A stretch of 64,000 nucleotides of DNA, from NCBI RefSeq assembly GCF_035989305.1, contig NZ_CP108514.1:2037501-2101500 (forward strand), read 5' to 3'. Below the pieces are notes generated by a model. That model saw only the letters and a list, made by a program, of their open reading frames with translations. It searched no databases and was not told the origin of the DNA. This stretch comes from Streptomyces sp. NBC_01233 (GTDB taxonomy: Bacteria; Actinomycetota; Actinomycetes; Streptomycetales; Streptomycetaceae). Of the stretch, positions 51,826 to 61,467 are shown piece by piece. The first letter of the stretch is position 1. Each line of letters starts with the position of its first letter. The position numbers were made by a program, and so were the translations under genes.

Positions 51826-52773
51826 TCAGGCGGTGCCCAGCGCGACGCTGCGCGCGGCGAGGAAGGCCTTCTGCGGGTCACGGTCCGGATAGGACCAGGG
51901 GGCGCGGGTGGCGTGGCTGCCGATCCGGTGGAAGAGGGCGGCGGCCTCGGCGGGGCGGCCCTCGCAGAGTTTGGCGTGGGCGAGGAAGTTGAGGTCGACC
52001 CGGTTGCGGGGGTGGTCGTCGCGCTCCCACTCCAGCCACCAGTCGAAGGCGGAGCGCAGGACCTGGCGGGCGCGGCGGCCGGCCCAGTGGGCGGCCGCCG
52101 CCTCGGGGGTGTGGCCGTGGGTGGCGGCGAGGACCCGGTAGCGCTCGGCGTGCGCGACGACGGGGAGCACGGCGAGCGGGGAGTCGGCCGGGGACTCCTC
52201 GGCGGCCCAGGCCGCGAAGTCGTAGACCTCGTGGAGCGGGTCCTGGCCGGAGGCGAGGGCACGTTCGGCCAGCCGGGCGACCATCAGGTGGTGGGCGTGG
52301 TGGTGCTCGCGGTGGCGGGCCCGGACCTGGTCGAAGTGGCGACTGAACTCCTCCTCGCTGCCGAAGGCCCGGGAGAGGAGCAGCAGTCCGAGCCAGGGGG
52401 TGGGGTCGGCGGGGTGCAGGGCGGCGGCCCGGCGGCAGGCCTCCTCGGCGGCGGCCGGGGCGCCCTTGTGGCGCAGGGCGCTGAAGACGGTGGCGCAGGC
52501 GAGGAGGGTGGCGGCGTCGGCGCTCTCCGGCTCGGCGAGCAGCCATTCGCGGGCCCAGGCGGTGGCCGCCGGGGTCTGGGCGAGGACGACGACGCGGTGG
52601 GCCCGGCGGTCCCAGTCGTCGCCGGTTCCGACGAGGAGGGAGCGGGCCCTGGCCCACCGACCCTGGGTGAACTGGGTGCGGACGTCGACGAGTTCGGCGT
52701 CGCAGAGGGCCGGGTCGAAGAGCTGGGCTTCCCGCTTGCGGGCGCGGCCGAGGGGCGGCGGAGGCGGGGACAT
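51826..52773 (-). CDS. TPR-like hypothetical protein
   Basis: 315 residues from ATG 52773, GGAGGG upstream. Alpha-helical, with repeated Ala-rich helix pairs (ARARSLLVGTGDDWDRRAHRVVVLAQ; AATLLACATVFSALRHKGAPAAAEEACRRAAALHPADPTPWLGLLLLSRAFGSEEEF; HRIGSHATRAPWSYPDRDPQKAFLAAR). Likely a solenoid for protein interaction. A conserved streptomycete hypothetical; no catalytic residues recognised. Confidence 0.7.
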   Translation of the reverse strand: MSPPPPPLGRARKREAQLFDPALCDAELVDVRTQFTQGRWARARSLLVGTGDDWDRRAHRVVVLAQTPAATAWAREWLLAEPESADAATLLACATVFSALRHKGAPAAAEEACRRAAALHPADPTPWLGLLLLSRAFGSEEEFSRHFDQVRARHREHHHAHHLMVARLAERALASGQDPLHEVYDFAAWAAEESPADSPLAVLPVVAHAERYRVLAATHGHTPEAAAAHWAGRRARQVLRSAFDWWLEWERDDHPRNRVDLNFLAHAKLCEGRPAEAAALFHRIGSHATRAPWSYPDRDPQKAFLAARSVALGTA

Positions 52774-53024
52774 CCGCGGGTTTCCCTCCAGGACGCGGGC
52801 GGACGAAGGTCGGCGGCGGCCGGAAACGCGCGCAGGGCGCACGCGAGCGGTTCGGCCTGGTGGTCGGGGGATCGTGCCGGTGCGCGCACCGGTGATCACG
52901 CACAGCAAAGCGGTACGCACGCCTCCGAGTCAAGGTCCAGTCCACTGCGTGGCGGGTTTCAACTGCAGTGATGGCGATACGAGTTGGGGTGGTTGTACTG
53001 GTTCGTGGGATGACGGCGGCGTCG

Positions 53025-53030
53025 TAGGGT
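53025..53030 (+). promoter_or_regulatory. -10 hexamer for a leaderless ASCH-gene transcript
   Basis: TAGGGT, 6 bp before the GTG at 53037, with TTCGTG 17 bp upstream (53002-53007). No Shine-Dalgarno fits between, so a leaderless mRNA is likely. Confidence 0.5.
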
Positions 53031-53036
53031 GACCCC

Positions 53037-53462
53037 GTGACCACCTACGACGATCTTCCTCCCTACTTGCTGGGGTTTCCCGGACCGCTGCGCGACCAGC
53101 TGGTCGCGGCCGTGCTGAGCGGGGCGAAGACCAGCACCACCGGCCTGCTCGCGGAGTACGCGGCCGAGGGCGAACCGCTGCCGGAGCCGGGCGCCCGTTC
53201 CCTGCTCGTCGATTCCGCGGAGCGGGGGGTGGCGGTGGTGGAGGTGACGGCCGTGGAGGTGCTGCGGCTCGGGGATATCGGGCTGGCCCACGCGCTCGAC
53301 GAGGGCGAGGGATTCGCGTCCGTGGCCGAATGGCGTACGGCACACGAGGACTTCTGGCACAGCGGGCCGGTGCGCGCGGCCGTCGGTGACCCGGGGTTCA
53401 CGGTCGACGACGACACCCTCGTCATCGCGGAGCGGTTCCGGGTCACCGAGCGGCTGGTCTGA
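53037..53462 (+). CDS. ASCH-domain protein
   Basis: 141 residues from GTG. LRDQLVAAVLSGAKTSTTGLLAEYAAEGEPLPEPGARSLLVDSAERGVAVVEVTAVEVLRLGDI, then EWRTAHEDFW, with the GxKxxT motif of ASCH (PUA-like) domains. Predicted to bind RNA or modified nucleosides. It stands alone between convergent and divergent genes. Confidence 0.88.
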   Translation: MTTYDDLPPYLLGFPGPLRDQLVAAVLSGAKTSTTGLLAEYAAEGEPLPEPGARSLLVDSAERGVAVVEVTAVEVLRLGDIGLAHALDEGEGFASVAEWRTAHEDFWHSGPVRAAVGDPGFTVDDDTLVIAERFRVTERLV

Positions 53463-53532
53463 CGGAGGGTTCCGGCCGGGTCCCGCCCCTGCGGGGAGGC
53501 CGGGGCGGGCGGATCGCCCTCCTGCGGGTCCG

Positions 53533-55188
53533 TCAGCCGGTCGCCAGGGCCGCGGCGCGGCCCGCCGCGCGCCCCGAGAAGATGCAGCCGCCGAGGAACG
53601 TGCCCTCCAGGGCCCGGTAGCCGTGGACGCCGCCGCCGCCGAACCCGGCCGCCTCGCCCGCCGCGTAGAGGCCGGGCAGCGGCTCGCCCGCGCCGGTGAG
53701 GACGCGGGAGGAGAGGTCGGTCTCCAGGCCGCCCAGGGACTTGCGGGTCAGGATCGAGAGCCGCACCGCGATCAGCGGCCCGGCGGCGGGGTCCAGGATC
53801 CGGTGCGGGGCGGCCGTGCGGATCAGCTTGTCGCCCAGATATCTGCGGGCCCCGTGGATGGCCGTGACCTGCAGGTCCTTGGTGAAGGGGTTGGCGATCT
53901 CGCGGTCGCGGGCCACGATCTCGCCCCGCAGGGCGGCCTCGTCGAGGAGGTCCTCCTTGGTCACCGCGTTCATCCCGCGGACCAGGGCGGACAGGTCGCG
54001 CTCGACGACGAAGTCGGCGCCGTTGTCCATGAAGGCCTTGACCGGGCCGGGCACGGCCTGGCGGGCGCGGGTGATCACGTCACGGATCGACTTGCCGGTC
54101 AGGTCCGGGTTCTGCTCGGATCCGGAGAGCGCGAACTCCTTGCCGATGATCCGCTGGTTGAGCACGAACCAGGTGTGGTCGTGCCCCGTCTTCATGATGT
54201 GGTCGAGGGTCCCGAGGGTGTCGAAGCCGGGGAACAGCGGCACCGGCAGCCGCTTGCCCGTCGCGTCCAGCCACAGCGGGGACGGGCCGGGCAGGATGCG
54301 GATGCCGTGCCTGGCCCAGATCGGGTTCCAGTTCTCGATGCCCTCGGTGTAGTGCCACATCCGGTCCTTGTTGATGTGGCTGGCGCCGGCCGCCTCCGCG
54401 ATGCCGAGCATCAGGCCGTCCACGTGCGCCGGAACCCCGGAGAGCATCCGCTGCGGCGGAGTGCCGAGCCGGGCGGGCCACTGGGCGCGCACGAGGTCGT
54501 GGTTGCCGCCGATGCCGCCGCTGGTGACGATCACGGCCTGGGCCCGCAGGGAGAACTCCCCGGTGACCTCGCGGCTGCTCGCGGTGCCCCGTACGGCGCC
54601 GGAGGGCGCCAGGATCTGGCCCGTCACGGTGTCCACCGCGCCGGCCGTGGCGCAGAGCCCGGTGACCTGGTGGCGGAATCCCAGCCGGACCAGGCCGCGG
54701 GCCACCCCGGCCCGCACGCGCCGCTCGAAGGGTGCGACCAGGCCGGGGCCGGTTCCCCAGGTGATGTGGAAGCGGGGGACGGAGTTCCCGTGGCCGTTGG
54801 CGTCGTAGCCGCCGCGCTCCGCCCAGCCGACGACGGGGAAGAAGCGGACGCCCTGGGCGTGCAGCCAGGAGCGCTTCTCGCCGGCCGCGAAGTCGACGTA
54901 GGCCTCGGCCCAGCGGCGCGGCCAGGCGTCCTCCTCGCGGTCGAAACCGGCGGTGCCCAGCCAGTCCTGGAGGGCGAGTGCGTGGTTGTCCTTGATCCGC
55001 ATCCGGCGCTGCTCGGGCGAGTCCACGAAGAACAGGCCGCCGAACGACCAGTGCGCCTGACCGCCGATGGACTGCTCCGGCTCCTGGTCGAGCAGGATGA
55101 CCTTGCGGCCCGCGTCGACGAGCTCGGCGGTGGCCACGAGGCCCGCGAGCCCGGCTCCGATCACGATCACGTCTGCGTCGTACGTCAT
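53533..55188 (-). CDS. FAD-binding dehydrogenase (fumarate reductase/ketosteroid-dehydrogenase type)
   Basis: 551 residues from ATG 55188. N-terminal FAD motif VIVIGAGLAGLVATAELVDAG with LLDQEPEQSIGGQAHWSFGG. A substrate-capping domain contains RDLSALVRGMNAVTKEDLL. The C-terminal FAD motif is GLYAAGEAAGFGGGGVHGYRALEGTFLGGCIFSGRAAGR. The family includes 3-ketosteroid 1-dehydrogenase and fumarate reductase-like flavoproteins. Substrate unknown. Divergent from the NUDIX gene. Confidence 0.9.
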   Translation of the reverse strand: MTYDADVIVIGAGLAGLVATAELVDAGRKVILLDQEPEQSIGGQAHWSFGGLFFVDSPEQRRMRIKDNHALALQDWLGTAGFDREEDAWPRRWAEAYVDFAAGEKRSWLHAQGVRFFPVVGWAERGGYDANGHGNSVPRFHITWGTGPGLVAPFERRVRAGVARGLVRLGFRHQVTGLCATAGAVDTVTGQILAPSGAVRGTASSREVTGEFSLRAQAVIVTSGGIGGNHDLVRAQWPARLGTPPQRMLSGVPAHVDGLMLGIAEAAGASHINKDRMWHYTEGIENWNPIWARHGIRILPGPSPLWLDATGKRLPVPLFPGFDTLGTLDHIMKTGHDHTWFVLNQRIIGKEFALSGSEQNPDLTGKSIRDVITRARQAVPGPVKAFMDNGADFVVERDLSALVRGMNAVTKEDLLDEAALRGEIVARDREIANPFTKDLQVTAIHGARRYLGDKLIRTAAPHRILDPAAGPLIAVRLSILTRKSLGGLETDLSSRVLTGAGEPLPGLYAAGEAAGFGGGGVHGYRALEGTFLGGCIFSGRAAGRAAALATG

Positions 55189-55264
55189 GCGGCTACCCGT
55201 CCTCCGTCGGTGGTGGGGCAGATCCTTGGCTACGGAGCGGTAACCAGTCAACAGGGGTGGTTGG

Positions 55265-55795
55265 ATGAACCGTGTGAGTGCCGCTGATGAAGTACTGGAC
55301 GTGGTGGACCGGGACGACCGGGTGACCGGGCGGGCCCCGCGGGGCGAGGTCTACGCCCGGGGGCTGATCCACCGCTGCGTGTTCGTGCAGGCCAGGGATG
55401 CGGAGGGGCGGATCTTCGTCCACCGGCGCACCGCCTCGAAGCTCGTCTTCCCCTCGCACTACGACATGTTCGTGGGCGGGGTGCTGGGCGCCGGCGAGAC
55501 CTACGCGCAGGCCGCGCTGCGGGAGGCCGAGGAGGAGCTGGGGGTACGGGGGCTGCCGCAGCCCGCGCCGCTGTTCAAGTTCCTGTACGAGGGCCCGGGC
55601 GGGGCCTGGTGGTCGTACGTGCACGAGGTGCGGTGCGAGCCGGCCGTGCGGCCGCAGGAGTCCGAGGTCGCGTGGCACGCCTTCCTGACGGCGGACGAGC
55701 TGGCGCAGCGGATCGCCGAGGGCGAGTGGCCCTGGGTCCCGGACGGGCTGGAAGCACACCGGAGGCTGGAGGAGTACCGGCGGCAGGGGGCGTAG
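55265..55795 (+). CDS. NUDIX hydrolase
   Basis: 176 residues from ATG 55265; GTG 55274 is an alternative. The NUDIX box GVLGAGETYAQAALREAEEELGV fits GX5EX7REUXEEXGU. The N-terminal EVLDVVDRDDRVTGRAPRGEVYARGLIHRCVFV resembles isopentenyl-diphosphate-isomerase-like NUDIX enzymes (YfcD type). No ribosome site is seen before the ATG; the transcript may be leaderless. Confidence 0.92.
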   Translation: MNRVSAADEVLDVVDRDDRVTGRAPRGEVYARGLIHRCVFVQARDAEGRIFVHRRTASKLVFPSHYDMFVGGVLGAGETYAQAALREAEEELGVRGLPQPAPLFKFLYEGPGGAWWSYVHEVRCEPAVRPQESEVAWHAFLTADELAQRIAEGEWPWVPDGLEAHRRLEEYRRQGA

Positions 55796-55886
55796 GCGCG
55801 GCCGGCCGGCGTAGCGGGAGGGTGCCGCCGTGGCGTCCCCGACCGGTCCCGGGCGCGCGGGGGCGAGCACCCCGTAGATTGGGCGG

Positions 55887-56285
55887 GTGATCGACTTCGT
55901 CAAGGACGTGCGCCTCTGGTTCGCACCCTCGCGGCTGAGGGACGAGGGCGAGACCCCCGACTACCGCTTCTCGCTGGCCAACGAACGGACCTTCCTGGCC
56001 TGGATCCGGACCGCGCTGGCCCTGGTGGGCGGCGGTTTCGCCGTGGACCAGTTCCTGCCGGACCTGCGCTGGGGGGTGCGGGTCGGGATGGCCTTCGCGC
56101 TGCTCGCGGTGGGTGCGGCCTGTGCGCTGCGGGCGGTGAACCACTGGGTGCGGTGCGAGCAGGCGATGCGGCGGGGCGAGGACCTGCCGCTGTCGCGGTT
56201 CCCCGTGGTGCTGAGCCTGGGGGTGGGGCTGGTCGCGCTGATGATGGTGGTGGTCGTGCTGATGGGCTGGACGACGGGGCAGTGA
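55887..56285 (+). CDS. DUF202 (YidH-like) membrane protein
   Basis: 132 residues from GTG. PDYRFSLANERTFLAWIRTALALVGGGFAV is the DUF202 N-terminal signature, followed by three membrane helices. The next gene encodes another DUF202 protein and overlaps it by four bases. Function unknown. Confidence 0.88.
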   Translation: MIDFVKDVRLWFAPSRLRDEGETPDYRFSLANERTFLAWIRTALALVGGGFAVDQFLPDLRWGVRVGMAFALLAVGAACALRAVNHWVRCEQAMRRGEDLPLSRFPVVLSLGVGLVALMMVVVVLMGWTTGQ

Positions 56286-56599
56286 GCGGGGAGGGCACCG
56301 ACCGCGACGCCGGGCTGCAGCCCGAGCGGACCCGGCTCGCGTGGCGGCGTACGACGCTGGCCTCCTCGGTGGTGGCGGTGCTGGCACTGCGGCAGGCGCT
56401 GCGCGGGTCCGGCGCGCCGGTGGAGGTGGCCGGGGCCGCGGTGATCGCGCTGGTGTGGCTGCTGTTCCTGTGGGTGGCGCACCGGCGGATCCGGGCGCTG
56501 GCGGCGGACCGGCCGCGGGGGCTCTCGCCGTGGGCGGCGCTGGCGGCGGCGGGGTGCACGCTGGCGCTGGCGCTGGTCGCGGTGGCGGTGATCCTCTGA
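56282..56599 (+). CDS. Second DUF202 membrane protein
   Basis: 105 residues from GTG 56282 (GTGA overlap). GLQPERTRLAWRRTTLASSVVAVLALRQAL is the short DUF202 signature, then two more helices. Together with its neighbour it forms a two-gene membrane unit, probably a complex. Confidence 0.86.
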   Translation: MSGEGTDRDAGLQPERTRLAWRRTTLASSVVAVLALRQALRGSGAPVEVAGAAVIALVWLLFLWVAHRRIRALAADRPRGLSPWAALAAAGCTLALALVAVAVIL

Positions 56600-56629
56600 G
56601 GCCCGGCCCCGGCCCGGGTCCTGGCTCCC

Positions 56630-56690
56630 GGTCGCTCCGGTCGCTCCGGTCGCTCCGGTCGCTCCGGTCGCTCCGGTCGCTCCGGTCGGA
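56630..56690 (+). repeat. Six tandem 9-bp repeats (GGTCGCTCC) plus a partial copy
   Basis: Six exact units at 56630-56683, then GGTCGGA. It starts 30 bp past the DUF202 stop and ends 70 bp before the His-rich gene. Likely slippage-prone. Confidence 0.9.
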
Positions 56691-56759
56691 TGATCGCGGT
56701 TTTTCACGTCGCCCGGACACAACGGGCGATACCCGGCGATCCGCACTAATCTCGGCGCC

Positions 56760-57056
56760 ATGACGACCCTGCACCACGAACACCCCACGCACCAGCACAC
56801 GCACGGCGCGGACTGCGGGCACCAGGCGGTCCGGCACGGCGACCACGTCGACTACGCGCACGACGGCCACCTGCACCGGGAGCACTCGGGGCACTGGGAC
56901 GAGTGCGAGCCCACCGGGCACACCGCTCACGACGGCCACGACCACGCGCACGGCTCGGGCTGCGGGCACGAGACGGTCCGGCACGGCGACCACGTCGACT
57001 ACGTGCACGACGGACACCGGCACGCCGCGCACGACGGGCACTACGACGACCACTGA
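56760..57056 (+). CDS. Histidine-rich metal-binding protein
   Basis: 98 residues with 28 His and 3 Cys, largely two related halves: DCGHQAVRHGDHVDYAHDGHLH and GCGHETVRHGDHVDYVHDGHRH. No signal peptide or membrane helix, so it is cytosolic. The composition suggests nickel, zinc or copper binding. No Shine-Dalgarno is apparent, and metal-dependent control is possible but no Zur/Nur box was recognised. Confidence 0.85.
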   Translation: MTTLHHEHPTHQHTHGADCGHQAVRHGDHVDYAHDGHLHREHSGHWDECEPTGHTAHDGHDHAHGSGCGHETVRHGDHVDYVHDGHRHAAHDGHYDDH

Positions 57057-57196
57057 CCGGCGCCACTGACCGCTCCTGCCGAACGGCGCCCCCGTACGGG
57101 AGGCGCCGGTCGGCGCGCGGCACCCGCCCTCCCCCCGGCGCGGCGACGGCTGGCAGGATGCCGACCGTCCGTCAAAGCGACCCGGGGAGAGCCCAG

Positions 57197-58108
57197 ATGC
57201 CCGTCGAAGAGCCGTACCTCGTCCAGCCCGCGCCGGGGGTGTACGCCTACGTCCAGCCGGACGGCGGCTGGTGCCTCAACAACGCCGGCTTCGTGAGCGA
57301 CGGCGGCCGGACCCTGCTCATAGACACCGCCGCCACCGAGCGGCGGGCCCTGGCACTGCGCGAGGCGGTCCTGGCGGCCGGGGTGCCGCTCCCCCGCACC
57401 GTGGTGAACACCCATCATCACGGCGACCACACCTACGGCAACGGCGTCTTCGCCCCCGAGGCGCTGATCCTCGGGCACGACAGCGCGCGCACCGAGCAGC
57501 TCGCCGCCGGGCACCAGCTGGAGCTGATCTGGCCCGCCACCGACTTCGGCGCGATCGACATCACCGCGCCCGATCTCACGTACAGCGACCGGGCGACCGT
57601 GCACGTGGGCGGGACGGAGGTGCAGGTCATCCACCCGGGGGTGGCGCACACCACCGGCGACTCGATCGTGTGGCTGCCCCGGCAGCGGGTGGTCTTCACA
57701 GGGGACCTGGTCTTCGCCGAGGGGACCCCGTTCCTGGCGATGGGCTCCCTCGCCGGCTCCCTGCGGGCGCTGGAGCTGCTTCGCTCGCTGGACGCGGAGA
57801 CGGTCGTGCCGGGTCACGGACCCCTGACCGACGCCTCGGCCTACGAGGCCACCGAACGCTACCTGCGGTACGTGGCCGAGCTCGCCCGGGAGGGGCGGGC
57901 CAAGGGGCTGACCCCGCTGGAGGTGGCCCGGCAGGCCGATCTCGGGGAGTTCGCCGCATGGCGGGAGAGCGAGCGGCTGGTGGCGAACGTGCACCGGGCG
58001 TACGCGGAACTGGCCGGGGAGCCGGAAGGCGTGCCGCTGGACATCCTCGCGGTCCTGAGGGACATGACGGTGATGAACGGCGGAACGCCGATCCTCTGTC
58101 ACGCGTGA
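57197..58108 (+). CDS. Metallo-beta-lactamase-fold hydrolase
   Basis: 303 residues from ATG 57197 (GGGGAGA upstream). Zinc motif THHHGDHTYGN (HxHxDH at 73-78), a further His in GVAHTTGDSIVW, Asp in FTGDLVF and His in VVPGHGPL. It belongs to the MBL cyclase/hydrolase group; the substrate is not indicated. Confidence 0.92.
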   Translation: MPVEEPYLVQPAPGVYAYVQPDGGWCLNNAGFVSDGGRTLLIDTAATERRALALREAVLAAGVPLPRTVVNTHHHGDHTYGNGVFAPEALILGHDSARTEQLAAGHQLELIWPATDFGAIDITAPDLTYSDRATVHVGGTEVQVIHPGVAHTTGDSIVWLPRQRVVFTGDLVFAEGTPFLAMGSLAGSLRALELLRSLDAETVVPGHGPLTDASAYEATERYLRYVAELAREGRAKGLTPLEVARQADLGEFAAWRESERLVANVHRAYAELAGEPEGVPLDILAVLRDMTVMNGGTPILCHA

Positions 58109-58157
58109 CATGACATTGCCGGGCGGAAGGTCTTCTTTCGGCCCGCGCTCTGGACGC

Positions 58158-58177
58158 CATACCGACTGGTCGGCATG
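58158..58177. promoter_or_regulatory. Candidate TetR operator upstream of the acyl-CoA operon
   Basis: CATACCGACTGGTCGGCATG matches its reverse complement at 8 positions per half out of 10, with a perfect CCGAC-TG-GTCGG core. It lies 65 bp before the phosphotransferase start. The nearby TetR gene (61468-62073) is the natural candidate to bind it. Confidence 0.55.
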
Positions 58178-58241
58178 ATGGCATGCGGCGGCGCGCCGCC
58201 GCATGCTCCTCAGTCCTCACTCCGCACGGAGGTGCGTACCC

Positions 58242-59282
58242 ATGACCTCAGCCCCGGCCGACCCGCGCGGCCTGGATCTGGAGCGGCTGCGCGGTCATCT
58301 CGACCGCGTGCGGCCTGGCCTCGTGGCCGGACCCCTGCGCGGCCGGCTGATCGAAGGCGGCCGGTCGAACCTCACGTACGAGGTCACCGACGGGACCGCC
58401 CGCTGGGTGGTGCGCCGGCCTCCGCTGGGCCACGTACTGGCCACCGCGCACGACATGCGGCGCGAGCACCGGGTCATCGAGGCGCTGCACGGCACGGCCG
58501 TGCCGGTGCCCGAGCCGCTGCTGCTGTGCGAGGACGAGGCCGTGCTCGGGGCTCCGTTCTACGTCATGGAGTACGTGGAAGGGGTGCCGTACCGGACGGC
58601 CGGCGAGCTCGCCGCGCTCGGCCCGGAGCGCACCCGGCGGGCGGTGCTGGGCCTGGTGGACACGCTGGTCGAGCTGCACGCGGTGAATCCGGAGGCGGTG
58701 GGCCTCGGCGACTTCGGCCGGCCGGAGGGGTTCCTCGACCGGCAGCTGCGCCGCTGGGGCAAGCAGCTCGCGGCCTCCCGGGGCCGGGAGCTCGCCGGGA
58801 TCGACGAGCTGCACGCCGCGCTCGGCCGGACCCTGCCCGTCTCCCCCGCCCCGACGGTCGTGCACGGGGACTTCCGGCTCGACAACGTCCTGATCGGCGG
58901 CCCGGACGACACGATCCGGGCGGTGCTGGACTGGGAGATGTCCACCCTCGGGGATCCGCTGACCGACCTCGGGCTGCTCGTGATGTACAGCTCCGACCTC
59001 GGCCTGACCGCGTCTGCGGTCAGTACGACGAGCGGCGCGCCGGGCCATCCGGCCCCCGCCGAGCTGGTCGAACGGTACGCCGCCCGCTCCGGCCGGGACA
59101 CCGGGGGCATCGCCTGGTACACGGCCTTCGCCTGGTTCAAGCTCGCGGTGATCCTCGAAGGCATCCACTACCGCTACACGCTCGGGCAGACCGTCGGTGC
59201 GGGCTTCGACCGGATCGGCGAGCTGGTGCCGGTCTTCATCGAGCACGGACTGACCACCCTGCAGGAACTCCAGGAAGGCTGA
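58242..59282 (+). CDS. Aminoglycoside-phosphotransferase-like family protein (acyl-CoA locus)
   Basis: 346 residues from ATG 58242, GGAGG upstream. A kinase-like fold: GGRSNLTYEV, the Lys/Arg strand VVRRPPLG, the catalytic loop TVVHGDFRLDNVL (about 205-217) and AVLDWEMSTLGDPLTDLG. This family pairs with acyl-CoA dehydrogenases (as in ACAD10/11 and mycobacterial FadE36 neighbours), where it may phosphorylate 4-hydroxyacyl-CoAs. The ACAD gene follows by 11 bp. Confidence 0.9.
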   Translation: MTSAPADPRGLDLERLRGHLDRVRPGLVAGPLRGRLIEGGRSNLTYEVTDGTARWVVRRPPLGHVLATAHDMRREHRVIEALHGTAVPVPEPLLLCEDEAVLGAPFYVMEYVEGVPYRTAGELAALGPERTRRAVLGLVDTLVELHAVNPEAVGLGDFGRPEGFLDRQLRRWGKQLAASRGRELAGIDELHAALGRTLPVSPAPTVVHGDFRLDNVLIGGPDDTIRAVLDWEMSTLGDPLTDLGLLVMYSSDLGLTASAVSTTSGAPGHPAPAELVERYAARSGRDTGGIAWYTAFAWFKLAVILEGIHYRYTLGQTVGAGFDRIGELVPVFIEHGLTTLQELQEG

Positions 59283-59293
59283 GGCACGCACCC

Positions 59294-60526
<1,233 letters not shown>

Positions 60527-60535
60527 GGAGCGGGG

Positions 60536-60582
60536 CCTGTCGGCGCGGCCCTGCCGGAAGCGGCGGGACCTGTCGGCGCGGC
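60536..60582 (+). repeat. 14-bp direct repeats flanking a likely deletion scar
   Basis: CCTGTCGGCGCGGC at 60536-60549 and 60569-60582, just before the truncated OYE sequence. Confidence 0.6.
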
Positions 60583-60605
60583 GCGGCCCGGCCGGACGGA
60601 ACGGG

Positions 60606-61463
60606 ATCTGGCGGGTCGCCGGATGGCGCCGGGTCACCGAGGCCGTGCGCGCGGCCGGCGGGCGGATGTTCCTCCAGCTCCAGCACGGCGGCCGGGTCGG
60701 CCACCCCGACACCAGCGGGCACGTCCCGCTCGCCCCGTCGGCGGTCCGGTTCCCCGAGCCGCTGCACACTCCCGGCGGGCTGCGGGAGGCCGTCCCGCCC
60801 CGGGAGATGACGGCCGAGGACATCAGGTCGACCATCGCCGACTTCGCGGACGCCGCCCGCAACGCCGTCGAGGCCGGCTTCGCCGGTGTGGAGGTGCACT
60901 CCGCCAACGGCCACCTGCTCCACCAGTTCCTCTCGCGGAACACCAACCGGCGCACCGACGAGTGGGGCGGGGACGTCGAGGGGCGGATCCGCTTCACCGT
61001 CGAGGTGGTCCGGGCCGTCGCCGGGGCGATCGGGGCCGAGCGGGTCGGCGTACGGATCTCGCCCGGGCTGACCGTCAACGGCATCGAGGAGGGCGACACC
61101 GAGGAGATCTATCCGGCTCTGGTCAAGGCCCTGGCGGACATCGGACCGGCCTACCTGCACCAGGTGTACGCCGACCCGGACCAGCCCCGCTTCACGGAGA
61201 TCCGCCGGGCCTGGCCGGGCGCCCTGATCGCCAACCCCGCGCTCTCCCGCGAGGAGGTCGCGGCCGACGGCGGCCGGCGGCGCGGCGAGCAACTGCTGGC
61301 CGCGGGCGCCGATCTGGTCGCCCTGGGCCGGGGCTTCCTCGCCAACCCCGATTTCGTCGAGCGGCTGCGCACGGGCGCGCCCCTCAACGAGATCCGCCCG
61401 GAGTTCCTGATGTACGTACAGGGGGCGGAGGGCTACACCGACTACCCCGTCCTGGAGCGGTGA
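60606..61463 (+). pseudogene. 5'-truncated old-yellow-enzyme flavin oxidoreductase
   Basis: The open frame ends with a full OYE C-terminal part: MFLQLQHGGRVGHPDTSGHVPLAPSAV, EVHSANGHLLHQFLSRNTNRRTDEWGG, RVGVRISPG and LVALGRGFLANPDFVERL. Family homology begins at WRVAGWRRVTEAVRAAGG (about 60609), normally near residue 80. The first 75 or so residues, with the FMN-binding N-terminal strand, are absent; the preceding 80 bp after the ACAD stop are low-complexity. GTG 60645 could start a 272-residue product, but it would lack part of the barrel and is probably inactive. Confidence 0.75.
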
Positions 61464-61467
61464 CCCG

